A stretch of DNA of 64,000 bases. Source: Buddleja alternifolia. Taxonomy: Eukaryota; Streptophyta; Magnoliopsida; Lamiales; Scrophulariaceae. Positions within the stretch are counted from its first letter, which is position 1; each line of letters begins with the position of its first letter. The DNA lies in NCBI GenBank assembly GCA_019426215.1, contig CM033402.1:20651104-20715103 (forward strand), in the 5' to 3' direction. Below the pieces are notes generated by a model. It saw only the letters and a program-made list of their open reading frames with translations. It was not told where the DNA came from and did no database searches. Positions 23,543 through 34,630 of the stretch are shown here, one piece after another. A program made the position numbers and the translations under genes.

Positions 23543-24597
23543 ATGACACAATCTCGTGATGAAGATCTTCAGGAATTTGATCCAAAAATCAAATGAAAGA
23601 TCCGAGAAAAATCGACGAAGACGAGCCATGGCGGTCAAATTTCCAAACATGAATCTTTCGGAGAATCGTAAATTGCTCCAAAATATTCTACAAGTAATGC
23701 AGCCTACAACACCGTCTCAATTACCATCTGTTCGTGGTAGTCAACCACCTAGGGTACACACTTTACCTGGTCCTGTTGTCATACCACCTTTTCACTAACC
23801 AAATTTTCACATTCCAGGACATCTTTTGGTATGGCACAAAACGACCCTTTTTATGGAGAAAACAGTGAGTCACCACATGATCACTTGGAAAACTTTGAAA
23901 AAGTTTTGTTAACCACGCAATTTAATCCCAAAAACTTAGATGCTATTCGACTTAGGTTGTTTCACTTCACACTTAAAGATAAAGCCACTTCTTGGTATAA
24001 GTCCTTACCCTCACAGTCAATCAACACTTGGGGAGAGTTGTTGAAGAATTTTTAAACAAATTTTTCCACCTTCAAGAATCAATGAGCTTCATAGTAACAT
24101 TAAAGGGTTTAGGCAAAGAAAGACTGAGTTGTTAGCAAATGGGTGGGATAGGTATCAAGGAATGATTAGGAAGTGTCCGGACTACAATTTTACTCAAGAT
24201 GAATTAGTATAACACTTTTACAATGGAGTAAGGTCTAGGATTAGACACCGACTCAATGCTGGAGCCGGGAGGCGACTTGGTGGGTCTTAATAATAAATAT
24301 GTCTTAGAGAAAATAGAGCAATTAGCTCAGCAGGATGAGTTATACCCGGATGAGGAAGATGAGATCACACCTGCACCAAAGAAGGTGACAGTAGTTAAAG
24401 AGGTTGGAGAAGGAGCTGAGCCAGAGACCACTACAGAGGTCAACTATGTGAATCAGCAAAGACCTCAAGCTATTTTTGGAGGAGCCGAGAATTTTCCTCG
24501 GAAGCCAACTAATCCACCATATGGAAATCCTGGAGCATACCAAACACCCCGACAACCGTTTCAGTCCAACAACAACCAACGACAAGTGCGATTTTAG
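23543..24597 (+). pseudogene. Athila-type gag
   Basis: An ATG at 23,543 (after 'tttttcagattt') starts MTQSRDEDLQEFDPKIK, the Athila gag opening, but a TGA stops it at codon 18. The retrotransposon gag domain follows at 23,831-24,055 (DHLENFEKV, FTLKDKATSWYKSLP, W-G-E-L), continues in another frame (FPPSRINELH..F-R-Q-R), and ends with 24,256-24,597, which carries EVNYVNQQRP, typical of the region after gag in Athila. Two stops and at least two frameshifts make it inactive. The normal product builds the particle shell. Confidence 0.85.
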
Positions 24598-25150
24598 CAG
24601 CAAGGTCAAACAGGACCTATGAACACTGATGATAGGCTTGGTGCACACATTCGCAAGCCAGATTAATATTTTAAAGAACTCCACTTGATGCTAAAAGATG
24701 TCATTACGGGAATGAAGGAGATGCAACATCATAGGCGATAACTTTCGAATAGCCTTTAAGGGAGAAACACGGGTACATTACCAAGTGATACTGAAGAAAA
24801 ACCCAAAGGAGCAGTGCTTCGCAGTGCTCAGAAGTGGGAAAAAAGTGAAGAACGCGTATAGCACGCTTGAACGTGAATTGTGTAACATTCAAATGTTCTG
24901 TGATATTCCAGAGACAGTGGATGTCAAGCTTTAGACGTCCAACCATGAAGGAGTTAACGTTTGAACGCTATATCCTCAACGTTCGAACGTGGACCCCCCT
25001 AACGTTCGAACGTCCAAGGCAGTGAATCCAGATTGTAAGTCTATTGTTACTGGTTCCCTTCCTCCTTTTTGAAGTACATTTTCCTTTTCCCTTAGCTCAG
25101 AAGATTAAAAAGAATGAACATGATAAAGTTTCCTTCGCATTCTTGAGAGT
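24598..25150 (+). other. Gag-protease linker with ACGTTCGAACGT palindromes
   Basis: This is degenerate coding sequence without a clear domain. It contains two perfect copies of AACGTTCGAACGT (24,978-24,990 and 25,001-25,013) and imperfect ones (24,955-24,969), which also occur in both LTR regions of the element. Confidence 0.5.
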
Positions 25151-25978
25151 TTGAGAGAAGTGCGCATTAACATTCTTGCTGTAGATGCTATCTTGCAGAT
25201 GCCAAACTTCATAAAAATTTTCAAGGAAATTTTATCAAACAAACAAAAGTGGGAAAAAATGGGTACTGTCTACCTAACCGATGCATGTTCAGCGGCTGTG
25301 ATGAACAATATGCCAAAAAAATGCAAGGATCCGGGTGGTCTATGCATTCCATGCACTATTGGGATTATTAGGTTCGACAGAGTTCTTTGTGATGCTAGGT
25401 CCGGGATCAACTTGATGTCTTATGCACTCTTTCAGAAGTTGGGCCCTCGAGAGACAAAAACCACTACTATGCGGTTGCAGCTCCCAGATAAATCTGTCAA
25501 GAATCCCATTGGAGTGATCGACGATGTCATAGTTAAAGTCTACAAGTTCTACTTTTCAGTCGACTTTGTGGTTCTTGAAATGGAGGAAGATTCTGAGTCC
25601 CACTGATCCTAGGAAGACCTTTCCTAGTCACAGGTAAAGCCACACTAGACCTAGCGCTGGTAAGCTTACATTGAATATAGGAGATAAGAAGGTAACTCTG
25701 AATGCTTATAGAAGTTTTAAGCATAAATTTCCTGAGAATACTTGTTCTACACTCTATGCTTTTGATCCTTTTAAGGATGAAGTTTTGTAGGAACATTCGT
25801 CTGATGACCCGAGCAGTCAAGTAAGTGAGGGAGATACGAGTGCTGACGAGGTTGGAAACCTCGATACGATGGATGAAGTGGCTGTCACTACATCTATGAA
25901 ATTGCAACAAGATGAACTAATTGATGGGAGATTGGACAAGGATTCTAGTCCACTCCATGATCCGGTGACTTAGGCCGA
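25151..25978 (+). pseudogene. Athila-type aspartic protease region
   Basis: The 151-codon frame matches the Athila protease region: ILAVDAILQMPNF, then K-D-P-G-G-L-C-I-P-C-T-I-G, the active-site area CDARSGINLMS, and FSVDFVVLEMEED. Family members usually read C-D-L-G-A-S at the active site, so this one is altered. After a stop at 25,606 the region continues in other frames (P-R-K-T-F, F-D-P-F-K-D-E) to about 25,978, followed by 'tggaggcaaccc' near 26,020. No RT follows. Confidence 0.78.
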
Positions 25979-26029
25979 CTCTGCAAAGTCAAGCTAATGA
26001 CTTTAAAGAAGTGTTTCTCTGGAGGCAAC

Positions 26030-27173
26030 CCGAGCTATTTTTTTATTTTGTCATATTTTAGCTTTGTTTTGTTTCGCTTTGTTTGTTTTTGATTTTGTGT
26101 TTTGTTTTTGTGCTGAGAAGAGATAGAATCTGAAAGAAATCTTGAGACAGCATGGGGGGTCTGAACATTAGGAGTAGAATGTTCGAACATGGGATTTTGT
26201 GAGAAATCTTATTCACGTCAACAACATGCCAGAACATGCCATGTTTCCACATTCGAACGTGGCTCCCGTCAGAATAGAAGGAAAAAGAGAAGAAAGCGTA
26301 ACTTCCTGATTTAAAAGCCTATACCATTCAAAGCACCCTCTTCCCCAAGATACTCGCGCCAAATATATCTTACCTTGGAAAAAAACCCTGAATCATAACC
26401 CATCCATAAAACCCTTCAACAACATCAAAACCTTCCATCATTATCAATACCTATTCCATATAAAATTCTTTTCACAAAAGGAATTTCTCTATATAAAACC
26501 ATCTATTACAAACCATCAATACACATACCTAATACAAACCCATTACATAATCTCAGATAGAAATCAATTTCACAGCAGCTGTAGCTCACGAGTTTATCAT
26601 TTAGCACGACATATTTAAGATCTAATGCATAATTTATTTGTTAGGGAAAAAGTAAATTAAGGTGCAAGAGGGATTCATAACATCTTCTAAGTTAGTTGAT
26701 GCTACGGATAGCTACATACTCTGGATGCTGTTAGCCGAGTTTATTTGAAGGGATAAATCTGAATAAATTTGGGGAAAATTCTAGTGTTTAATGCCTGCAG
26801 TAGAGATTGCTACAACCAATCTTGTATAGGTTATCATGAGCGAGGGATCCGCGTGATAATAATATTTAGGAATTTTCCACCTTAGCAATATTCATCTGAA
26901 ATACGAGAATACTGATATAACGAGAATTGATTAGTTTGTGTCGACGCATGTGTCTTAGTTATTTTTATTCATTGGTTTTCACATACTTTTTAGTATTGTT
27001 TTTAATAGTTTATGATTTATTTTCTTTAAGTTTTCAATTCTTGAGTTAATTTACTGTTTTCACTATAACAAAAATCTTTGTGGGTTCGACATCCCGGGCT
27101 TAATTGTCCACTCTATTACTACACACTATCAGTCCTCTTGCTATTAAATACACCATTGGGTTTTCGTGCATCA
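26030..27173 (+). repeat. 3' LTR region of Athila-type element
   Basis: The part 26,610-27,165 is collinear with 20,725-21,264 ('catatttaagatctaatg', 'gttatcatgagcgaggg', 'tgtgtcgacgcatgtgtc', 'cagtcctcttg'). The part before it shares only the TTCGAACGT palindromes and general character with the 5' LTR, so the LTR start is not fixed. It includes a 40-bp stretch (27,072-27,115) absent from the 5' copy. Confidence 0.6.
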
Positions 27174-27543
27174 CCCAGCACCGAGTGCATGTGCTGGGCC
27201 AAGCCCAACACTTGATTTCTGCAGCCGCTTTGTCGCTTGGTGACAGCGGCTGTGCTAATCAGCACCGCCTCCTCTTTCCCCCTCCCTTTTTTTTTTGTTT
27301 TCCTCACCTAAACAGCAACAGTACTCCTGCACATTCCAAACGTGCAACCGCACTGTGGCTGTCATCGCCGCACTCTCGGTGGCGCTACTGTTGTAGCACG
27401 ACGGCGATTTTCGAGGCGAATATGAATTTTAAAATTCCAGATTCATTATCAAAAATAAATCATGCAAAATTTCAGATTTTAATTCCAAATTAAAATAGCC
27501 AACATAATTTCAAACGCAAAAAATCATCAAACGCGTTGAAGCC

Positions 27544-27557
27544 GGCTCTGGTACCAC
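27544..27557 (-). other. Primer binding site of copia element C (tRNA-iMet type)
   Basis: The minus strand reads TGGTACCAGAGCC one base after the 5' LTR terminus, one base different from the standard TGGTATCAGAGCC. It fixes the 5' LTR boundary at 27,558. The 27,174-27,543 stretch beside it is the right part of the leader; it is non-coding apart from chance frames. Confidence 0.87.
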
Positions 27558-28941
27558 TGTTAGGAATCCTATGAATGAAAAACACAGCAGAAATAGAAAG
27601 GATTCCCAAAGTTTGATGATTTTCAAGGTTTTACGAAAAATAAACGAAATCAAATACATTATTGATTCATTAAACTACAATTCGCGTAACAGCAACTCTT
27701 GTCGAATTCCTATTTCTAAAGCTTCACACGAAACAAGCCTTCAAAAGCTCCTCGAGACTCTCCTTTGAACGAGGGTGGACGCCTAGCAAGAGTGAGAGGA
27801 GAGGATTTTTCCTTTTCTTTTTGTGTATTGTATCTAGGGTTAGGTTTATCTTGTCAGTTTGTGGATTAAATAATCCTCAAACCCTAAACCTAAGTGGGGC
27901 GCCTCCTAGGCCCTTAGTGGACGCCTATGATGGGCTAAGTTGGCCCAGTCAACTTAGTTAATCTTTTAATATATATATTTAATTCAAATCCAATTCAAAT
28001 AAATATATATAGTTAATTAATTCCAATTAATTAATTAAATTCAAATAATATAATCTAATTAAATATTTGAATTATTGATTTACCAATTATTGCATCATTT
28101 ACGAACCTCTGGATAATAAATATCGTATGAGTATTAACCCTTCACTGATCCCAATCAAGTGAGAGTCATGGTTTATGTCAAACTCACAATACTTGATACT
28201 GTGCATCAGATCATAGCATGATGAAATTACCAAACTACTCTCCATGTCTTATATGAGTTAGTTTCATTGCTTTGGCTAAAGACTTATAATTTCATTTTCC
28301 TATGATCGCACATGATACTTTTTCGTTTACTATCGAGACAATGAATCCCATCTTGGTGATCACTTCACAAGTGCTGCTTGACTCATTGAGATCGCACTTC
28401 GAGGTCGGCCTCACCAAAGGGAGATTTGGGCCTAACTACTCTAGTAACAGATTCAACAGTACAAGTACATTGATCATGATTCTTCAGGTCTAAGGCTCAT
28501 GCATACTATTATGACCAGTAATCCGATCATTGACAGTCACTGAGTAAATACCCATGTGATCGGATTACTACGAGCTGTATTCGAATATATTAATTCCATT
28601 GGTATATCAATGACATGTGCTCTCACTATCCCATAGTGTTCGAATGCCAATCTTTATCAGAGTATGTGTCATACAAGTTGAATCTTAATGCGCAATTAAG
28701 ATTCCTTGACTTGCAAACCCTTTTAAGTGATCAAGAGTCAGACTCTCCCCGTGCCTCTTCTTTATTCGAAAAAGGGCGAAAAGTCAACCTTATTAACATG
28801 GACTGCTTGTTCAATACTTATTAATACCATGAAGCTTTATATGAACAAAAAAATAAATACCTTTTATTAATGATAAGTTCGTACAACATAATTAGATACC
28901 CTATACAATCTATTTGTCTCATTGGCATCTAGGGCATATAA
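27558..28941 (-). repeat. 5' LTR of copia element C
   Basis: This is 1,384 bp, starting TGTTAGGAATCC. The outer end has decayed from CTAACA to 'catataa', just before the duplication CTGCC. It is collinear with 12,312-13,787 with many substitutions and indels, including loss of part of the AT-rich region. Confidence 0.9.
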
Positions 28942-28946
28942 CTGCC

Positions 28947-31892
28947 CAAGTACAGACTGTTGGCAGACATTTGTTGCAAGTTTGTTAGGACATTCAATGA
29001 GGTCACCGCAGTGCAGCTTTTTTATGATGTAGACATTCTCATGGATATCAAGGTGAATTGGTGTGAATATATTTTTGGCAGATTTAGGGATTGTTTGGAA
29101 ATCGTCAACAAATGCTACGGTGTTCTTTTGAGTGATCTACTATTCAAGGCATATTATGTTAACTCTGCTAATCAACCCCTGGCCAAAGCAAAGTTTTTGG
29201 ATAAAAGGATTGTGCACAATCTCCTCAATCCACCTAAAGTCGGTGGCGCAGCTTAGCCCCTTTCTGAGCATCAAAAAATTGGGGATGATTCAGATGAAGA
29301 GGCTGAGCGCCCAGCCCAAGAAGTTATTACCGTGAAGCGTTCAGCTGAAACTAAGAAGAGGGCTATCAGAAAGCCCAAGGCTCCTAAAGTTCCATCTTCT
29401 GCTAAGGATGATGATGATGTAGAGACTGATGAGGATGTGGAAGACCGTATTCTACTCATTAAGAGAAGGAAATTGGTCTCCATTATCAAGAAAATTAATT
29501 TTGATGCTGAGTCGTCTGCTGCTAACACTCCCGCCAAAGAGCAAAGCTAATTGAAGGGGTAAATGTCAAGAAGATCTTCAAAAGGCCCTGAGGTTCAAAT
29601 AAGCGTCGATTAGTTTCTATCCAAGAAGAGCCTGAGCCTGTTGAACCAAGCCTTCAAGAACCAGATCCTGTTGAGACATGTTCTCAGGGTAAGTTTATTT
29701 TTTTTCACAGCGTTTATTTTCCTATATATGTAGAAGGTCCTGCTTTTATAGAGGATATATCTTATTCTACAACCCTTATTCCAGATGCTGTTGAAGCACC
29801 AATTGATGTCCATCTGGATGTTAACTTTGAGGATGTAGTGGTTATTGCCAAAGATGTTGTAGTAGAGGCGCTCTCTGTAAGCCAGAGTGTAGCTATGGAT
29901 GCTGAGAGACCAAATACATAAGGGGTCCAACCACCACAACCGAGGCATTTCTTCAAATTAGATCCACCCAAGACGATTGACCATTCAGTCAATTACACGC
30001 CACCAGTTGCAGAAGAAGATTTCATTCCCGCTGGCTACACTGAAGACAGATACATTATAGCAGAGAATGAAATAGCCAGAGTGGTAGAGCGTGACAATGT
30101 AGTTTGTCAGATCATGTACAGCTCAGAGCTCACCGATGTCGAGCGTGTACATTACATGGCCATTGCCAACGCTGAGGAACCAACTCAAGTCCCTGCTTCA
30201 ATTGCCATATATGAGAAGCGTACATCCAAAAGGACTTTCCTTGCTGATGTGAAGCTGGCATATTTCATGGATATCTCGCATGGTAAGCCATCTGGTATTG
30301 CTCCAAGGAATTACAAAATCAGAGTATATGAGCGTCTACTAGTTGAGTTCCTCAACCCTTTTGAGGAAATCTTAAATAGAGAAGGTTACTCGCATTTTCC
30401 AGAAGTGGTGCACAATGCTGAGAATCAACATTCTGAGAATCCCCTCCGTTTGTGGAAGAATAAGAATGTCCACGTTGGTGAACGTGCAACGTCCATCAAG
30501 GACTGCGTTAAAGAGAAAGCCAATGACTTCTTCAATAGCGTCTAGAACGCTAGCTATCAAGTGGACAAACATCATTTTGAAGCAATCATATACATTCATC
30601 ATGAGGGAATTAAAGCCATATGCAGCACTGGGACTGAATTCTGCATGAATAAGGTGAATTGGCCAGAAGCTTATGTGGGCAACATATATTCCTTTCAGAA
30701 ATTGGTCAATGCTCCTCATCTATTCGGTATAGGCATGCATGACAAGAAGCGTTAGTTTTCTAAGTATTGCCTTCAAAAGCGTACAATGAGAGTAGGACCA
30801 ATTGACGATTTGCCAAGCGTCAGACAACTCCTCTCACTTTATGTGAACAGCGTTAAAAAGACTTGCAGAAACTCCTCTCACATTCTGCGGCACATGCTCA
30901 GTATCTAATTTGATCGTCGCTCCAAGTCATCATGATGAACATATGAGGCAAATGAACAAGATTATGGCTCCTATCAAACATTATTATCATATCTTCATTG
31001 CAAATCTATGCAAAATAAACGGCTCAATCATCAATCCTTTCAGAGGATATCCTTTACTGCCCTCCATCAGACAAGAATTGAGCGGTCACTATTCATTCGT
31101 CTTATTCTTGCTGGAACGTAATCAAGGCATCACTCAAGCCGTTTATCCATATTTGGAAGAGTATTACAGACTTTACGTTAAAAGCAATAATCCACCTCGT
31201 CTCCCGAGTAATCGAATCGTAGCCTTCTCTCTCAACTATCGCCCAAATGAACTCTTTCTCATTCCTCAGGTAAAGTCTAGGCTATTTCTAGATTATATGT
31301 TGAGGATATTGGGTCCAATGTGGGTTAGATCCATGGACAGTCCCTTTCGCCCTTTTATTTCTAGCACCTGCATGTAGGAGCATCATTTCAAGGATCTTCT
31401 CGACAGTGCCTCGACAGATGATATCTATTCAGGTTTCGCCTTAGCCAAATTTAACTTTCAATAAAATTATTATCATCAAATGAAGTCAGCGCCTGCGAAA
31501 GTTCCTGCAATAAAAGAAGTTTCATTAATTGAACTGATTGAAGAAAGCTCTCAAATGTACTTAAAGACATAGAGCATCTCTTTATAAACAGAACCTCAAG
31601 CACCTACTGTGGCCGCTATTGCTGAGGTTGCATTATTCCTGAGGTTGCATCTATTTCTGATGCTGGAACTGAGCGTGCGACTCCAACTGCTGAAGCGTCT
31701 ATTCCAGAATCAAAGATTGACGCTAGCGTTGCTAAGGTTGCAAAATTGCTGATAAGTTGGGAAAAATGCAAGGCAAAGCATTTGATTCAGCAAATCTCCC
31801 ATCCCTTGAATCCTTGAAAACCACTTTGAAATTTAAGCCTAAACTGGTTACTCAAATGGTTATTTCAAGTGAAGCTAGTCAGGAGTTCAATA
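28947..31892 (+). pseudogene. Sirevirus env-position gene, continuation (element D)
   Basis: This resumes the gene cut at 12,311. LLADICCKFV and IFGRFRDC match the ADICAKMV and VFNRFKAA segments of element N. Next come a lysine-rich tract (29,320-29,480), an acidic run (V-E-T-D-E-D-V-E-D), an intron-like gap (29,689-29,733), and a 154-codon frame (30,081-30,545) with PLRLWKNKN near its end, matching PLKLWKGKG in element N. Further homologous frames run to about 31,377, with degenerate sequence to 31,892 where an LTR fragment begins. Many stops are present. No membrane segment is evident; the function is unknown. Confidence 0.72.
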
Positions 31893-32553
31893 ATTTCATT
31901 TACCTATGATCGCACAGGACGTTAACTCTTTAATTCCCAAGACAGTGAATCCCCTATTGGCAATCACCGAACAATTGTCACTTGTCCTTCTGAACCGCAC
32001 TTCGAGGTTGATCCCACCAAAGGGTGAAATGGATTTAACTACTCTAATAACTCGGTCAGTGTCACAAGTTCAATCTTCGTGAATCCTCAGGTCTAAGGCT
32101 CATGCACACTACCACAACCAGTAAATCAATCACTGACTATCCAAGAGTAAATGCCCATGTGATTGAATTACGGCGAGCTGTGTTCGAATATGTCAATTCC
32201 ATTGACATATCTATGATCAAGCTCCCACCATCCAAAGTGACCACTGACACTCCTTGTCAAAGCTTGCGTCATAAAAGTCTGGTCTTAAAGCCTAATTAAG
32301 ACTCGTCAATTTGCGAACTCTAGTTTAAGTAATCAAGGAACCAATACTTCTAGTGTCCATCTCCTTAGACCATTGAGAAGTAGAAGCTCTCTCTTGATTA
32401 CCCAGGACTTATTTGTTCAATACTTATATTAATGTCATCAAGATTGATCTGAACAAAAACTATGCCTTTATTAATGAATAAGAGTTTGTACAACATAAAT
32501 GTAATGCCTTAATAATCTAATTTCTCTATGGCATGGAGGGCACAATCCTAATA
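31893..32553 (-). repeat. LTR fragment X (first half of a copia LTR, inverted)
   Basis: Read on the minus strand from 32,553 it starts TATTAGGATTGTGCCC and follows the first half of the element C/G LTR family ('cctgtgcgatcataggtaaatga' at its inner end). It stops abruptly at that point. The other half of the same type of LTR begins at the equivalent position at 40,221 on the opposite strand. Confidence 0.7.
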
Positions 32554-33166
32554 GTATAGAAGTTTAGTAGGCTCGTTGATCTACTTAACAAGAATGAGGT
32601 CGGATATTGTCTATCCAGTCAGCCAAATCTCAAGTTTTATGCCTGATCCGAGCATATATTTTGCCGCAGCAAAAGGAATTCTACTATACCTTCAAGGTAC
32701 GAGAAAACTCGGCATCAAATATGGTAAAGAAAAAAAATGATAAACTTGTTGGATACAATGACGGTGATTGGGCTGGATCAATTGATGATCGTAAAAGTAC
32801 ATCTGGCTATGTATTTTAGTTAGGTTTGAAAATAGTCTCATAGGCATCAAAGAAGCAAAAAACTATTTTAGTCTGGTCAGCAAAAGCAGAATATATAGCC
32901 GCCATTGACGGCGCGTGTGAATTTGTTTGGCTCTGAAGAATTTTGGCAGATGTTCAACAAAAGCAAGACACTCCGACGACGATCTTATGTGACAACATGT
33001 CAACAATCGTGATGACAAAAAATCTAGTTTTTCACGCAAGATCGAGGAACACTAAACTTCGACATCACTTCATTAGAAGACTCGTGAGTGATCAACAAAT
33101 AAAATTGGAGTTTGTGAGTACAAACGTACAACTGACAGATAGCTTCACCAAAACGGTTACTTCTTA
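32554..33166 (+). pseudogene. Copia RT end and RNase H (element E)
   Basis: The sequence starts within RT (Y-R-S-L-V-G-S-L-I-Y type) and proceeds through RNase H: GDWAGSIDDRKSTSGY, A-E-Y-I-A-A, ILCDNMSTIVMTKN, LRHHFIRRLV and T-D-S-F-T-K. It is closely related to element F (54,717-55,195), which lacks this C-terminal end. Several stops interrupt it. Its 5' part is missing, replaced by LTR fragment X. Confidence 0.85.
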
Positions 33167-33206
33167 GAAGTTTAAGCAATTCCAGAATGGAGTTCGAATT
33201 ACAAAT

Positions 33207-33717
33207 AAACAGGGGGTGTTCAAATATTAATTTGTAATGCTTAGCTAAAGTTGAGCCACACAACTGCTTGATTATATGTTAGAAATGAAGCTCCGCAACT
33301 GAAATCAACCAATCAAATTAAAGTCCTCTCCTAAGAATCAAAGTCGGTGTACAGAAGAAGGTAGAAGCGGGTGAGTGCATCATCTAGTTACAAGTTGGTT
33401 ACAATATATGCACTCATGCATACAAGGTGGCTACGTCGTGCCTTGGTTAACCAAATCTTAAGTATTAAGTTTTGAGGATTTATCCAATGATTTTAAGTGT
33501 TAGGCGGGTAGAGTTTGTCTATATATGTGTGTGTGATAATTTCTTTCTAAACAATATAGAAAAATAAAGAGCTTAGTGAGAGTTAGAAAATTCTCCTTGT
33601 ATATATTCCAAGGATATATTGCATTAGCTTGGACAATTCATTGTAAAACTCTCATTTTGATATATATATTATCCTCCACATATTGCTTCCGCATTTAATA
33701 CATATTTACACCCAACA
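33207..33717 (+). repeat. PPT and 3' LTR of element E
   Basis: The purine tract AACAGGGGG ends at 33,216. The LTR then runs TGTTCAAATATT (33,217) to ACACCCAACA (33,717), 501 bp. It contains a short TATATATGTG region near 33,520 and the usual AT-rich end. No partner LTR lies in the window. Confidence 0.78.
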
Positions 33718-34370
33718 AGAATAATGGCGGATAATGAATCAATAAGATTCAATATTTGAATTCTTTAGATCCTTAGAATCATCGTTGCGTCGACTCATGA
33801 ACTTTTACTTCAAGCTTTTTTCACCCAAAAATGTGGCTCGAATAATAAATCCTCTTCCATCAAATGAGTTGCTGGATTGGTTCGTTTGTGTGTGTTTTGT
33901 GAAACACTCTTATCACTTTCATCTCTAAGTTATTTTGAATGAAGATGAAATTGAAAGTTTGATTGTTGAGATTTATAAAGACTTAAAAGTTTGATTTCAT
34001 GAATATTCTTTTTGCTTAAAACTTCTTGCAACTCTGAATTTGGTTATGGTCTTCTTTTGAAAGGCATGACTAGATAAATATCTGTTACTGATAGCTTGGG
34101 CACGTAACTTCACTCTTGATCATTTTCCTTGTGTTGGATAATTTGAATATAAAAAGTTTGTTTCACACGAATTTTGCATAAGAAATTTGAACACCGTAAG
34201 TATCCGAAATATAAAATATTATTGGATAATATTAATCTACATTCGAGTAGATGAGTTTTGCAACTCGAATTTCTCAAATCGAATTTAAAACGAATGAAAA
34301 ATTAACTGTCAAAGTTGGGCGTTTGAAGTGGGTTATCCCACATAGGAAATGGATCAAAATGTGTATTGGT
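33718..34370. other. Unassigned spacer between elements E and K
   Basis: AT-rich sequence without a coding signature. It contains 'gtgggttatcccacataggaaatgg' near 34,328, a phrase often found at LTR or gene starts, but no terminal repeats could be paired. Confidence 0.4.
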
Positions 34371-34630
34371 TTATATACAATTACCATGAGGTAAAGGGTA
34401 GTCCTTTGGGTCTTCTCGCACTTGCATGTCATCTTCCTTCCATTGTTGGTACTGGAACTTTTTTCATCATCAGATGAATCCTCTTCCGGCACATCTTGCA
34501 CCGGTATGTCAAGCACATATTGTCTTCTTTCAGACGAAAGGATAATCTTAAGGTTACGAAGCCAATCTTCAATGTTTGATCCAGTCAGTTTGTTTGTTTC
34601 CATTAGGGTTTTGAAAGGATTATTGGCCAT
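34371..34630 (-). pseudogene. Copia gag N-terminus (element K), truncated
   Basis: The minus-strand ATG at 34,630 starts MANNPFKTLMETNKLTGSN, followed by WLRNLKIILSS and YVLD, the standard start of a plant copia gag. Similarity is lost near codon 85 and the remainder of gag-pol is missing. The start is supported by a leader and a correctly placed primer site to the right (36,289-36,301). Confidence 0.8.

Larger units (their letters stand above)
19947..27173 (+). mobile_element. Athila-type Ty3/gypsy element, pol-deleted, nested in element C
   Basis: The proposed ends are TGTCCCC at 19,947 and GTGCATCA at 27,173, both flanked by CCCAGC (19,941-19,946; 27,174-27,179). Inside are an LTR, an Athila-like primer region (23,424-23,440), gag, a retropepsin region and a second LTR-like copy sharing 20,725-21,264 with 26,610-27,165. 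RT, RNase H and integrase are absent between the protease and 3' LTR, so it is a gag-protease-only derivative. The left end is uncertain: TGATAG at 20,002 is an alternative. The 5' LTR carries solo LTR L. Confidence 0.7.
12312..28941 (-). mobile_element. Ty1/copia element C, complete ends, with nested inserts
   Basis: A minus-strand copia element is bounded by LTRs at 12,312-13,787 and 27,558-28,941. The 5-bp duplication CTGCC flanks it at 12,307-12,311 and 28,942-28,946. Order from the right: 5' LTR, iMet primer site, leader (holding the Athila element), gag, CCHC, protease (holding a hAT element), integrase, RT, RNase H, PPT, 3' LTR. This is the copia gene order with integrase before RT. 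Its own length without inserts is about 8.7 kb. The insertion split the env-position gene of Sirevirus D. The two LTRs have clearly diverged and all reading frames are broken, so the insertion is old. Confidence 0.9.

Noticed and set aside
27104..27493. 129-codon open frame
   Set aside because: It crosses the Athila/element C junction, so it cannot be an ancestral gene, and it has no domain.
28947..31892. A host gene or novel defence-like gene cluster
   Set aside because: Segments match the env-position region of element N in order and the region is bounded by the same insertion duplication, so it belongs to the retroelement.
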